A stretch of 64,000 nt of DNA from Thuidium tamariscinum (GCA_947034885.2 OX344750.2:9830553-9894552); one strand, 5' to 3'. Positions 24,126 to 35,220 are shown, numbered from the stretch's first letter. The notes: a model not told the origin generated them from the sequence alone. A program made the numbers and translations.

Positions 24126-25149
24126 GTAGAAAATGCCATGCATAGAGTAGAGTCAACCAAATGCAACACATGGGAGTAAAATAGGAAGAACAACCCCCTA
24201 GATTGGATAGAAGGAAGTAATTAGAAGTAGAACAAGAGAACGAAACAAGTACACACCTAGGATGGTTAGGAATAACCAACTCATGCGTTAGGATAATTAG
24301 AATAGCAAAAGATCCATTGCTTGGAAGGCACAGTGGGTTTGACGCTTAGACACCCGTAGGAGTAATTTTTCAAACAAAAGCCTGGTTGTGATTGCTTAAT
24401 TCCAAGGGTGGGAATGAAGCGCCCACACTTGCGTTGAAAAAGGTATTGGGAAGGCCCTATTAAGCACAAGAAAGAAGGAAAAAAGGCAAACCAAGAAGAT
24501 CATATAAGCAAGTATCAAAAGAAGGACGGGCAATTGTAGAATCTTCATTAGATGGTATGGAAGACACATCCGACGATGAAGACTTTGGATGGCAAAAAAC
24601 AGGTGAAAGTAGTGGGGCTGAGGTGAAAGGAGATAGTAATTACAATCTTTAAAAGCAAAAAGGATGTAAGCTTAGGTATTTAGGTGTTCATGCCTCATGA
24701 TGTGAAGATTATATGACATATTGGCAATTTGGCATATGCTTAATTGCTTAAATACTTATGTAATGGCAATTGATAGTTGCACCCTTTCATTATAATACAC
24801 GTTTATATTTTCAAATTGACATGATCCATTATAGAAGTTCAATTGTCTTTCTTTTGGAACTCAATCAAATAATCAATTTATTCTTTGAAGTATTTGTCTA
24901 CTTTGTCTATCCAAGGTGCACTCAACCACTCACCCTTCCTTCTTTGGCTAGTCTAGAAAATGCTAAATTTTTTTGTCTTGTAGACATTATAAAATCTACA
25001 AATTCTCAACTCATTTTTGCAACCAGAGGACCCAAAGTAACCAATTTAATTCATTAGGTAAGTTTCTTGGGCACAAAATAGGATGCTCCTATTTATACTT
25101 CCACCATTTTAAAAATGACTTATTCTGGTGGAGAGTAGACTGGAGAGAA

Positions 25150-25262
25150 GGGGCTACTTCACCCCAGCCTTCAATTGTCTTCTGTCCCCTATATAGCCCG
25201 TCCACCCGTCCACCCGTCCGCCGAGCCAACTGACATTGTGATCGACGGACGGCATCTGCTGT
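25150..25262. repeat. Terminus-like module with CGTCCACCCGTC patch
   Basis: GGGGCTACTTCACCCCAGCC (25150-25169) is followed after about 30 bases by a GC-rich run with three tandem GTCCACCC-type units and GACGGACGG. Block order and spacing resemble the minus strand of 3520-3655. A matching opposite end was not found. Confidence 0.4.
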
Positions 25263-27929
25263 TTGGTAGCCATTATGTTCGCTACGTTTGGACATCCGGA
25301 TTTTGGACATGATTTTGCTCCAGACGTTGCAATTCGTCAACCCTGTCTTCTAGGCAACATTAAGAGAACTCCTATCATTACCTTATGCCATTTTTTTTCT
25401 ATATCATTATTTATAATATATATATAGGTCAATGCAATTTTTTTAGCCTATATTTTTTGGAAGTAAAATAAATAAATAAATAATGAGATAGTAAAAGTGA
25501 CAAGGAAAAAGTTCATAGAAAAAAAGATTCAACTTCTAAACACCAATTAGCATGAATGAATCAAAGACAAAACATTAGAACTGAAAGCCGTACTTTGAAT
25601 TAGAAGCCATATGAAGAATGTCTTCAAAAACACAAAGCCGAAGTCAATAAAAGTTCAAAATGTACAAAGTATTGAAAAAGTGCCTCAATGTCAAAATTGG
25701 ATAAGAAGAAATGCCTACCAACAAGTGAGAAAACTATAACAACAATATCCTATGCATTTCTAATACACATTTAGAATCAGAAAAAAAGACATCCAATCTA
25801 CCATTTGCCACGCAAAACTCCTACGTTTAGAGTTTAGAAGCATGTAAGGAGTTCAGAAAAACGTTGAACCTAAAGCTACACAATAGAAAAAATAGAGCAG
25901 ACACGAAGCTTACCAAAAAAACATAATGAAGCCGCAAGTTCTTGATTTCTGCTTCATCTAAAAATCTTGTAGAATTCACCTCTAAACCTCGTAGAATTTG
26001 CTCCTACTTGAACACCTCCAAGTCTACCAAACTTCATTCTAATTGAAAACCGCCGTGACACATCACATGCACTCACACTTTCGAGAACTCAAAACACACA
26101 ACAACTACCTTCAAAAATCCTAAGTACCTAAACCCTAAAATCACACCTTCATATGTATTGAAATTGCACCTTTCATTTGTTTACTGTATTGTAACTTTGA
26201 CATATGAATATTGTATAGTTGGAACTTTGATATAATACAAACTAACCCTATTAAATAAAATTCTTTGGATTGAATTTACTTGCCCCTAAATTACATGTAC
26301 CTAAAAATTAAAGGACCATATTTTTTGGCTACCTACATTACTTATAAAAGACTTGTCACTTTTCATATCTCCTACTTTATATGTAATTTTTTTATAAATA
26401 TTTATAAATATTATCCAAAATGAATTAAATCCACCCTATATTTTGCTGCATGTGGATTGCTAAAACGTGGGAGGTGTCCCCCCTATGAGCATTCCAAAGA
26501 CCCATCAAAATTTTGCATCAACCAATAATATAATTTTTTTTTTATAAATGAGATTTGGGTATATTAGGTTAAGTTAGTGGCTACTCTCAATATCTCGGAT
26601 GATAATGATGATAAAGTGATTAGTGATTGCAATAAAAACATTTATTTTTTGAGTATAAATTCATCACACAAGGTGACTTCTTAGGCCTTCATATTGTAGC
26701 TATGTTAGGAAATATTTTGATCCCTTTAGGTGAGTGGGATGGCCATTATGAATGTGTTTTTTTTGTTGGTTTGGCAGTAGCCTAAAGACTCACTTAGTCA
26801 CTTGGGCCAATTGCACAACATACTCAAAAACTACTAATGCATTTTTTATTTTGTTAAATAAGTCAATAAATTCAGTTCTTTTCATTAGTTATCAAATTTG
26901 TCTTTATATAGGGAAAGAAATTTAATTTCTACAATGGCAATACAACAAAAAAGTCATTCTACTTATTATAGGCTAGTTTACCTTATAGGCTTATCTTGTG
27001 ACAAATTGATGACTATGACTAAGATAACAAATTGTTTTGCTACAACTCCATTGCTCCGTTAGTAATGTAATGTGATAGGAGAGTTAACAATAAAGTTTGT
27101 CCTATGTTTGTAAACATGTGTTAGAAGAGGATTTGACTAAAAATAGATGAACAAAAACACAACACTAAACTTCATCAAACTTTAATTTTGGTGCTCCAAG
27201 GAGTTTGGTCTTGTATTTAATTTCATCCTAGTTAACTTTTAATTTCTTCCTAGCTAACTTTGGCTTCTGGTCCTACATTGCACATACTTTATGACAACTC
27301 TTGAGACCAGGGAAAGTTGGAAAGAGGCTAGAAATTGATGTAAATTTCTAAATTAACTTTAAAAGAACACCAATTGACACTAAATGTAAAATGGATGATA
27401 GAAAATCTTTTTACATAGGACAGATAAAAGTGTGAATGTTCATCCTTGGAATTTTGTGTAGAAAAGAAAGGTCTTGCATGGTAGTTTGACATTCAATGAG
27501 TGCTCTTAGTGTTTTTAAGCGAGTGATTTACATGCTACCAAAAGATTGATTTCCACAACAAATGACTCATCCATATCAAGTTAATTTTGATGCTCAAAAT
27601 TTCTTACAAGTGTCATCTTGCTTGTTGCACAAACTATACTAAATCTTTTCTTTACTCTTGTCTTCAAGTGTGAAACATGCCTAATAAATGGATCATTTGT
27701 ACCATGATTATCCCTTAGATGAACAATGTAGTTTAGCCAAGTATTACTTTTGATTCTCATTATATATATATAATTCCTAAAGGACCAAGTATTTGTACAA
27801 TGTGCACAAGAAATCTTAGGTAGGCTTCTAAGAAATAAATTTTGGTTTAATGTTCAAGAGTGTAATTTCTACAAAGTGGTTTTAGTCTTCCCATTTACAA
27901 TTGAGAAAAAACAAACCCAATCTACTTGC
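25263..27929. other. AT-rich interval, no gene seen
   Basis: No conserved domain, terminal repeat or RNA gene was recognised. Part of 27760-27900 (CCTAAAGGACCAAG, TCTTAGGTAGG) loosely resembles the left part of the TTAA element at 33311, so a fragment of that subfamily may lie here. Confidence 0.4.
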
Positions 27930-28172
27930 TTAACCCTGAAACAATGTTGTGGCCATTTTTTGGTTGATGAATGACAAAAAAATCTTTATATGTAGGACAT
28001 AAGTGCAATTGTTCATCCTTGAAATCTTGTACAAAAAAGAGAGATCATATACAATAGCTTGACTTCCAATGAGTATTTTTGTTTCTTTTAAAGTCCTGTT
28101 TAAAGTAGATGATGTCACACAATATAAAAAGGGACAATTTTTACAATCACCAACCAAGTGTTAAAGGATTAA
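27930..28172. mobile_element. TTAA-flanked MITE, subfamily C (chain link 1)
   Basis: It runs from TTAACCCTGAAACAATGTTG to ...GTGTTAAAGGATTAA, 243 bp. The interior matches 30957-31185 in reverse orientation (GGTTGATGAATG, TGTAGGACATAA, TTCATCCTTG) and the outer parts of 36686-37123 (GATGATGTCACAC-like block). Its right TTAA (28169-28172) is also the left TTAA of the next element. Confidence 0.75.
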
Positions 28173-28399
28173 CCCTAGAAAAGCCCTTGGGGTTTTTCTA
28201 TACAACCCATACTTAGCCTCATAACTCTTCAATTTTGATTTAAAATATGAATTGTAATAGATTGCTATTATATACTATCATGACAATTAATTTGTTGTAT
28301 ATTGAAAAGTATGTAGTCAATGTTTTTTTAATCAAATAGCACCATATTCATAATATACTACATAGCCTCAAAGGGCTTTCAAAACCTTCTAAGGTTTAA
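28169..28399. mobile_element. TTAA-flanked MITE (chain link 2)
   Basis: It starts TTAACCCTAGAAAAGCCCTT and its right end reads inward TTAAACCTTAGAAGG...GAAAGCCCTT. It is 231 bp, AT-rich inside. Both TTAA joints are shared with neighbours. Confidence 0.75.
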
Positions 28400-29348
28400 C
28401 CCTTCATGACCTAAGGGGACAAAAAGTGTCCTCACAATTCAATTCAAAGTGCTATAACTTTTGCATCCAATGTCTAAATTCAATAAATTTTATTGGAAAA
28501 GTTGGGCATAAAAGTCTAGTTTGCATGTAAAAACTTCCACATGAATCCAAGATGTATAGATGTTTTGGAAGACAATCAAAGTTCATAAGTTCAATTTGAA
28601 TTCACCAAATTGCAGTTTATGGTTGCAACTTCAAAGGCTCGTATCTCCTTCATCCAATATTTGTTTTCGATTTTTTAAAATTGGATTATGTTCTTATAAA
28701 ATTCTAATGATTGTGGTCAAATTTTCATAGCAATCCAAATTGTTTGGAATGTTTGGAAGCAATTCTAAGTCCAAAAGCTAGACATTTTTGGATTACAATG
28801 AACTTCAACAACTTGCTTTTTCATCATATGGTGTCCATTTCTAATAAAAATTTCTGAAAAAGTTGTGCATTCTCAAGCACATCCTAGTCTAGTTTGTGTG
28901 GCTAAAATTTCATATTAATTGAAGAAGTTGTGAGTGATTGAAAAGCACTTTAGTAAAAGGAGGTGCAGTCATAGATGTGGTTTTCGTACCCTTTTTTTCT
29001 ATTTTTTTGACATTTCAATGCATTTGAATGGAATTTTTTTCACCAATGTGTTTGTATGTTGGTTTTGAATCACTTTTTAGTTTAAATTTTTTTCATTTGA
29101 GTAGCTTTAGAAATCAAATTTCACCTCCAAATGTATTTTTAGGAAAATTTCAGCATCTTTTTTCAACACTAATACATTATAATCTTGCAATCTATATAAT
29201 CAAATGACTCCAAATTTGATCCATGTCATCTACAATATGCACACCACAAGATTGTATAGTTGAGATCTTCATAACTTAGTGACATGTAGACTTATAAGGC
29301 TTGAAAAGCAATGATGCTTTTAGCTTTATTTGGAACCTAGGTGATTAA
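28396..29348. mobile_element. Probable TTAA-flanked element (chain link 3)
   Basis: It starts TTAACCCTTCATGACC and is bounded on the right by the TTAA of the next element. The right end (inward TTAATCACCTAGGTTCC) matches the left end only weakly, so the right boundary is less certain. Length is about 950 bp; non-coding. Confidence 0.5.
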
Positions 29349-30550
29349 CCCTCGACTACTGCCAACGCCATTTGGTGGTGTTTGGATGATAGTCCAAGGT
29401 CATTTGAAGAGGTTAACGATAGTTTTTCATCCATTTTTTTAATGACCTTTCATATTGAATTATAAAGCATGTCCAATTGAGTTTTTAGTCTAACTAATGT
29501 TTGTTTTCATGTTGGAGGTCCTTTTGAATTTTTTATGGAATGATTTATTCATAAACTTCATTAATTTCATCAAAATTGATTCTAAAAATTATTCAAAGTG
29601 TAATGACACATTCTATTCAAACATCATTAATTTCAATAGAAAAGATCCTAAATCTTCTATTTTAAAATTCAATAAAGGAATAAAAAACATTGGTTACATG
29701 TGCTTTTTTGTACTTGATGACATTATAACATGATGACATTATAAACCATAAAATGTTTAAACATGAAACTATGCACTACAAGGGAACACAGTCATTTTTT
29801 TCTATTTGGACATTTTTTCTATCAATCCGGACACTATTTGTCAGTTCGGACATTGTTTTCTTGTAGTGATAACATCTTGAGGCATGATTTTTTAGGACAA
29901 GTCTATTCAAATTTGAGCTTTACAATCATTAATGGTCCCTAAAAAGGAGTGGTTGTGGCTTGAGTGGCTCCTAATACCTTGCTTTGACCCTGAGAAGTAA
30001 ATAAAGAAAACGGATGGTAAAATATGACATTTTAGTGTATTTTGAAAAATTGAATAAATATGAAATTTCTCTACAAAAATGATATTTTTTGAGTTTGATC
30101 CCAACTAATGAATTGAAGGTCCTCTACTTTATTTTCTACTCCAACTAGAATTTTGTAAAAATTTGTAATATTTAATATTTTATTGCAATTTGAACTTTGA
30201 ATGTATTTTCAATGTCTATTGTATTCTATTTATAGAAGTACATGGAATTTGAATTAACACCATGACGTTTGTCACCATAATGTACACACATGGTACAATT
30301 TTCAGATTTTTGAGATAAATTTCTATTTGATATGATTTTTTTTCTTCACTCTCTTAAAAAATTCTTAGAAAAATCAATTTTCCTCAAAAAAAATTTAAAT
30401 TTTCTGTGAAGAAGAGAAAACATGTAATTCCATCTTTGGAAAATAAATTAAAAATTTTCATACATATCTACTTCCAAAATGGCAACAAATTGAGTGACGA
30501 CCAACCAGGCTTGAAATCAGATGTTATAGGTCCATCCTTAAAGGACTGGT
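29345..30550. mobile_element. TTAA-flanked element, subfamily D (chain link 4)
   Basis: It starts TTAACCCTCGACTACTGCC. Its first 170 bp and its last 570 bp match the shorter element at 59570-60300 (blocks TTGGTGGTGTTTGG versus TTTGCGGCGTTTGG, and AGTGTATTTTGAAAAATTGA). The right end is degenerate (TCCATCCTTAAAGG). The middle, about 29515-29980, is absent from the other copy and contains a small CACTA MITE. Confidence 0.65.
29774..29868. mobile_element. Small CACTA-type MITE
   Basis: Ends are CACTACAAGGGAACA and TGTTTTCTTGTAGTG, 95 bp apart outer to outer. The flanks ATG and ATA agree at two of three bases. The interior has two GGACA-containing direct repeats. It is nested inside the subfamily D element. 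Confidence 0.8.
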
Positions 30551-30956
30551 TGAATTGTCATGTTTTCCAAAGAATATGGATGGTGTGTTTGTAAGTTATT
30601 TGGGGAGATTATTTGGATGCTGCCTGTCTGCCTAGACAAGTCCTCAATTCAAGTGATCTGCGTCAATACCATGGGTCACAATTTTTGTTACAATTTTATT
30701 GCTAACTTATTTGTAAAATTGGGTAACTTAGAATCCTCATGAGTGGGTCCAAGTCCTTGATGCTCCATCATTTATCCAGTAAAGTCCTTGTGAGACAATT
30801 TTCATGAGATGTATACACAAAAGTACAGTACTTAAGACAAGGCCTGGGGAACCTCATGGGAACCTCATCCAATAGTTGTGAAATTTTCATCCTCAAAAGG
30901 AATGGTGGTTCCAGTCACTTGGATGATGTCCAAGTCCTTACAAATGGGGTGGTAAG
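30551..30956. other. Interval without recognised feature
   Basis: Unique-looking sequence between two TTAA elements. Short frames only, no domain or terminal repeat recognised. Confidence 0.35.
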
Positions 30957-31185
30957 TTAACCCCTAGACGACGAGCCGGTGGCCGTGGAATTGAGGAATT
31001 TTGATACCGTGGGAATCATTGGTTCAAAAAAATCTAAAAGCACTCGTTGGAAGTCAAAGCATTGTATCAGATCTTCCTTTTCCACCTCTAATTCCAAGGA
31101 TGAATGATTGCAATTATGTCCTACATAGAAAGATTCTCTCGTATTCATCAACCAGAAAATGGCTTTGGCGTCATTTAAGGGTTAA
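30957..31185. mobile_element. TTAA-flanked MITE, subfamily C
   Basis: Starts TTAACCCCTAGACGACG; right end reads inward TTAACCCTTAAATGACG. It is 229 bp with TTAA on both sides and homologous in reverse to 27930-28172. It sits at the left edge of a dispersed repeat that is also found at 40555. Confidence 0.8.
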
Positions 31186-31480
31186 AAGCATCACAGCTGG
31201 ACTCACCAAATGACTCAAAATCAGACCCTTTGGAGGAATTTGCCCCACAGCTAAACAGTGAAGGCAGCCCTCTAAAAGGGACAAACACTCCTACCAAAGT
31301 TTCCAATTTTTTTGCTTTAAATTTGAATACCAAGAAATCTGGTTTTCTATTGTTTGAGCTCTCTTTCTCTTACCATGAGAAGAACTCAAAATGATTTGAA
31401 TTTGCAATTGCACAAGGTTCCTTATATCCTCATGGGGTGGTGGAAGGAGCCCCAACCCATGTGGGATACATGATTTCCAA
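31186..31480 (+). repeat. Dispersed repeat (AGCATC...GGACTCACC type)
   Basis: Matches 40557-40815 over most of its length: landmarks GCTGGACTCACC / GTTGGACTGACC, CTAAAAGGGACAAA, AAAATGGTTTGAGTTTGCAA-like and GGAAG.GCCCCAACCC. The start TAGAGCATCCCTACAG at 40557 and TAGAGCATCCCCACA at 45332 resemble common plant MITE termini, but complete ends were not defined. Confidence 0.55.
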
Positions 31481-32547
31481 CAAGTTGGAACTAAGAATTC
31501 AAATTTTGAATTTGAAATTTTTTTGTACTACAAAGTTTTGAGATTTAAATTTTTATAGTAGAAAATTTAGTTGAGAGTTTAAGTAGAAATTCATAAAAGA
31601 TTAATTTCAAATTTTAGAAAAATTGTTAAGTAGAAGTAGGTGTGAGATAGAAGAAAATTTTAAATTGTTAATATCTTTAAGATTGAATTAAGATGCACTA
31701 AAAATAAATGGTGAGATTATTTTAGAAAGAAAATTAAACCATGTGAAACTTTTTTTTTTTTAAATTATAAAATTAAATTTAGAAATGAATCATCAGTATG
31801 TTTTAAAAAAATGCTAGATTGCATGAAAAACAAGATTCATTGTTCATAATTTTCACATGACTTATTCAAATGAAATGAATCAAAACTTTCCATGTAGACA
31901 AAAATATAATCCATGAGAAAAAAAAAATTTGCTACTTGGCCTCCACTATTTTGAGCTTATTTGCCTATAATTTTTGTTCTTAGGCACCAATTGTAAAAAG
32001 AAATGTTAATCCTTAGAAGCTATTTATTGTTTTGTCTTCAAAAAGTGTTTCAAAAAATCATAACATAAATTGAGAGTGTAGATACTTGTCAAATTCCAAT
32101 TGATGCCCCTAAACAACAAAGGATTGATATTGCAAAACATCATGGTCTTAATCAAATTTTTGATTCTTTCTATAATTACAAAATCAATGTGGGATATTGG
32201 AACAATGTTCCATATATATATATATATATATATATTTGTGTGTGTGTGTATGTGGAGTTGAATTTTTAATTGCTATTCAAAATTTTCTTACTTTAACATG
32301 GGATGGATTTTGGGCAATGTTTTTTGATTGGCTAAAAATCACCAAAATTCATCCACCGTTCATGTACTATAATTTTACTATAGGAATTTAAGGAGTAGAA
32401 ATTATATATTTTTTACCTCATTTCACTATCCACTAATTGTATTTAGCCATCTAGCCTTGTGCCAAAAGATAACATTGCCACTAAATTGGATAAGCACAAG
32501 TTTATAATCGTTAATAATCCTCACATTATGCCATACATTCCAAACCA
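31481..32547. other. AT-rich interval with (AT)n(GT)n microsatellite
   Basis: AT-rich, no gene seen. At about 32211-32252 there is an (AT)12-like run followed by (GT)n, a simple-sequence repeat. Confidence 0.6.
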
Positions 32548-32549
32548 TA

Positions 32550-32859
32550 AGAGGTTTTCTCACCATGTTAGGAGACTGTGAGTTCCTGGACTGTGGGAAC
32601 TCGTTGGAAACAATCCCAATAGCAGATCTGATGTGGCACAGAGACTGCCACATCAGATAATAATATTTTATTAAATTAAAAACAATTATTAAATTTATTT
32701 TTTTTATTTTTTTATTTTTTATTTTTTTATTTTTTAATATTTAAAAATTTTTAAATTTTTTAAATTTTTTAAATATTTTTTTATTCTGACCAGCAGTGGC
32801 TGGTTCACAAAATGGGGAACGAGGCTGAAACAGTCTCTCAATACCCCGAAAAAACCTCT
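32550..32859. mobile_element. TA-flanked TIR element, copy 1
   Basis: Ends AGAGGTTTTCTC and GAAAAAACCTCT, flanked by TA (32548-32549, 32860-32861). The left part contains a strong stem, CTGATGTGGC and GCCACATCAG, separated by 9 bases. The centre is a long A/T run. The same layout, including the stem, occurs at 54973-55268. TA flanks fit the Tc1/mariner (Stowaway) type, but the terminus is not the canonical Stowaway one. Confidence 0.7.
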
Positions 32860-33310
32860 TATGAAACTCACCAGATCTTAGTCATTAGATCACATTTTTA
32901 GTTCTTACTAGTATACATTTAGTACTACAAAGATGGATATGTTTCCATTCTCGCTTTCTCATCAAAATCTATGTATAGCCAAAATTCGCTAATGTTCATT
33001 TGTTTAGTGAAATTATTTTCTCCCTACAATGAACAGATGTAGCCACTTCATCGAAAGTTCATTGAAAATTATTGCAAGCACTTAGAAAAAGCTAAATCAC
33101 AAAAAGAAACTGGTTTTGGTTTCGGTGTGGGTGTAGTTCATTGCATGTGGCTGTGAACTAAGTGATCATTGTTTGAATTTTGGAGTTTGTTTTTGCAAAT
33201 TGTTCTATGATTTGTAAATTGCACTGTGGTGGTCACTTGGCAATATTTATTTGCCTAAAAAACCAAAGTGTTTGTGTACCATTTTGCAAATGTCCTTACA
33301 CATAATTCTT

Positions 33311-34227
33311 TTAACTCCTAAAGGACCAAAGAGCCTTTCTTGGCAACATAGAAATTTTAGGTAGGTATGTGTGACTAGAGATTTTCATGTTTTGGGACCA
33401 AACTTTAATAGAAGATGTGGACAAGGAATATCTTTAAAGTCCAAGAGTTTTTGTGACTTTTGACTCCATGGTTAAAAAGTTATTGCATGATATTTTTTTT
33501 TTCTCAACTCAGGCAGTTTGGGCAAATACAAAAATCACTTTTTTTCAAAACAGAAAAATTGAAATTGGTTTTATATATATGGGAAGCTTTGAATTGTTTC
33601 ATTTGGATTAATGAGTCAAAAGTTATGAAGAGTTTTAGTTTGCGGGTAGTTATGGATTCTCTATTTTAAAATAAACTTTGAATTCCTTTATTTTACTCAA
33701 TTTTCAATATTTTTGGAAAAAATCAAAACATTCAATATAGATTGTTCATTACAACATTTGAACTAGTGGGATGGCAAGCTTCAATTTCACAAATAAATTC
33801 TTAACAATTTAGTATCTTGAATCATTCTCTACTTCTTTCTATTTACTATTTTTTTTGTACATGCTACACAATTTCAAATGATTTGAAAATTTTCAAGCAT
33901 GTAACCAACTTGAATTGAAAAATGAATACAAAGAGTTACAACCATTTTGGACACTTTTTCATACAAATGTGGTCTTCTGAAGTGTAGCTGTCCGGATTTT
34001 CGCAATGGTAAAAAAAGGATTTTTGTAACTTCAAACATTAATATCTTGCAATCTACAAGGCAAAAATTCATGAAATTTTTTCTACATCTTTTCAAACTAG
34101 ATCACTAAAAGAACCTATGGTTACATTATTCTAGTTGATTTGTTTCCTAAAATTTGGTAGTTGTCCTAAAAATGACAGTTTTGGAGCGGTTTTGATGGAA
34201 ACATAGTTGCAATCCTTCAGGGGTTAT
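33311..34227 (-). mobile_element. TTAA-type MITE, subfamily A (degenerate)
   Basis: Starts TTAACTCCTAAAGGACCAAA; right end CCTTCAGGGGTTAT is one step from GGGGTTAA. The interior is homologous to 48298-49144 in the same direction (TTTTGACTCCATGGTTAAAAAGTTAT; GGCAG; ACAGTTTTGGAGC). About 0.92 kb, non-coding. Confidence 0.65.
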
Positions 34228-34920
34228 TCACCAAAATAAACTCAGGGCTGGTTAAAAAATCACTTAATAAAAAGTGCATACTTTTCTGAGATTGCCACTC
34301 AGAAACGGCCAACCAGCCACACAAGTCACTTCTTCAACTTCAACCACACAATGAATGTTGCATTTTTGTTCACTTCAAAAACAAAACAAAGCAACTAAGT
34401 TACTTCCCAAAGAGGTTCAAGCAGGCCATATTTGAAGTGCAATGGTGGAGATGCTCTAGTTTATTATTTTGTATGGAATCAAAAGGACACTGCAAAGTTT
34501 AAGTTTATGTATGTATTAGATAACCTTCAAGTTGCGGTAGCAGCGAGAAGGTTACTGGACATAACCGGTTGTTCACTTTTCAATCACAACCTTTGATCTT
34601 CAAGATCCACAGGTGTAGGAAGCAAGTTGAAAGCAAAGAAGGTTATGAGTTGCAACTTGTGATGACAATGGCGATGGTAGCCCATAGCATAGAGCCACAT
34701 TAGCTTTGAGAAGTCAACAACCGATTATGAATGCATCCCAATTGCAATCCATGACAGCGTCTGCCCAATCTGGTGCCAACTCTACTGAATCATCCCCCAA
34801 CTGAATGGGTGGCATGCTGTTCTTATTCTTGATTAGCTTAGCTTAGCACAGCACTAAGCTTAAGGTCAGTTAATCATCAGACGATTGATTTTTTTTTTAA
34901 ATTATTTTTGTATATATATT
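34228..34920. other. Interval without recognised feature
   Basis: Moderately less AT-rich than the surrounding sequence. No complete gene or terminal repeats recognised. A TATATATAT run at about 34910 precedes the open frame that starts at 34928. Confidence 0.35.
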
Positions 34921-34927
34921 TCTACAA

Positions 34928-35215
34928 ATGAAACATCATCAATCAGATGATTTTGTTGTAAGTTACTGCAGCAGCCCTGGGCACTATCATCAGTTCAGTT
35001 CAGTTAGCAGTGAATCCCACCATGATTCATCTTCTCTGACACCAGCGCCTTCAAGTTTTGCACCCTGGCCTCCAGTTCTGGGCCCCTGCAAGCATGCTCA
35101 ATTGCCTCCCCGCCAGTCTCCCACGATCAAGAAAAGCCCAGAGGGGGAGAGGTCAGCTCAGTCTGGGCTTCGGACAACTCAAGCCAGGAGACTCCACTGG
35201 ATGAATTCTCTCTAA
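34928..35215 (+). CDS. Possible small or partial gene, Ser/Pro-rich
   Basis: A 95-codon frame beginning MKHHQSDDFVVSYCSSPGHY and containing a serine-rich stretch (SSVSSESHHDSSSLTPAPSS) then a proline-rich and basic part. The local base composition is much more GC-rich than the surroundings and the frame ends just before a Tourist MITE. No family is recognised. It may be a first exon, a captured gene fragment or a chance frame. Confidence 0.2.
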   Translation: MKHHQSDDFVVSYCSSPGHYHQFSSVSSESHHDSSSLTPAPSSFAPWPPVLGPCKHAQLPPRQSPTIKKSPEGERSAQSGLRTTQARRLHWMNSL

Positions 35216-35220
35216 ATTAA

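Larger units (their letters stand above)
20957..24427. mobile_element. Probable solo LTR (retrotransposon fossil), about 3.5 kb
   Basis: The insert begins TGTGAGTCCCC and ends GCGCCCACA, fitting the TG...CA rule with short inverted ends (TGTG/CACA). The flanks are CTTGT (20952-20956) and CTTGC (24428-24432), a 4-of-5 match to a 5-bp duplication. It interrupts the tail of the hAT gene, with coding-like sequence on both sides. A TATA box with a downstream TC-rich tract lies at 22348. No internal retrotransposon genes were seen, so a solo LTR is the simplest reading. It contains three minisatellites. The superfamily is unassigned. Confidence 0.5.
16427..24652 (+). pseudogene. hAT transposase gene, decayed, with long charged tail
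   Basis: Plus-strand coding-like segments at 16427-17515, 18405-19251, 20344-20956 and 24428-24652, separated by three insertions. The N-terminus has a BED-type finger (VQCRACNLVFTKRHSHML). At 16871-17336 it matches DUF659: KFGATLSIDGW, LIKSIDTSEIDKNSPYLTS and GLKNVVQVTIDNTA. A short internal part of DUF659 is missing. At about 18570-18710 lies the hATC dimerisation motif SSSSCERNWSSYFFVHNK with KRANDLVYVYTN. The catalytic middle between these is mostly lost. After hATC the frame continues about 195 residues in an acidic region (EDEDDEDGDSVFDDPN), then basic and acidic pieces ending in DGMEDTSDDEDFGWQ and a stop at 24650-24652. Such a long tail is unusual for hAT transposases. Several stops and frame changes show that it is inactive. 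Confidence 0.75.

Noticed and set aside
26041-26160. A possible first exon on the minus strand (codons reading MKFGRLGGVQVGANS)
   Set aside because: The frame is short, has no recognised family, and no convincing continuation was found downstream.
32211-32252. The (AT)n(GT)n run as a functional element
   Set aside because: It is an ordinary microsatellite.
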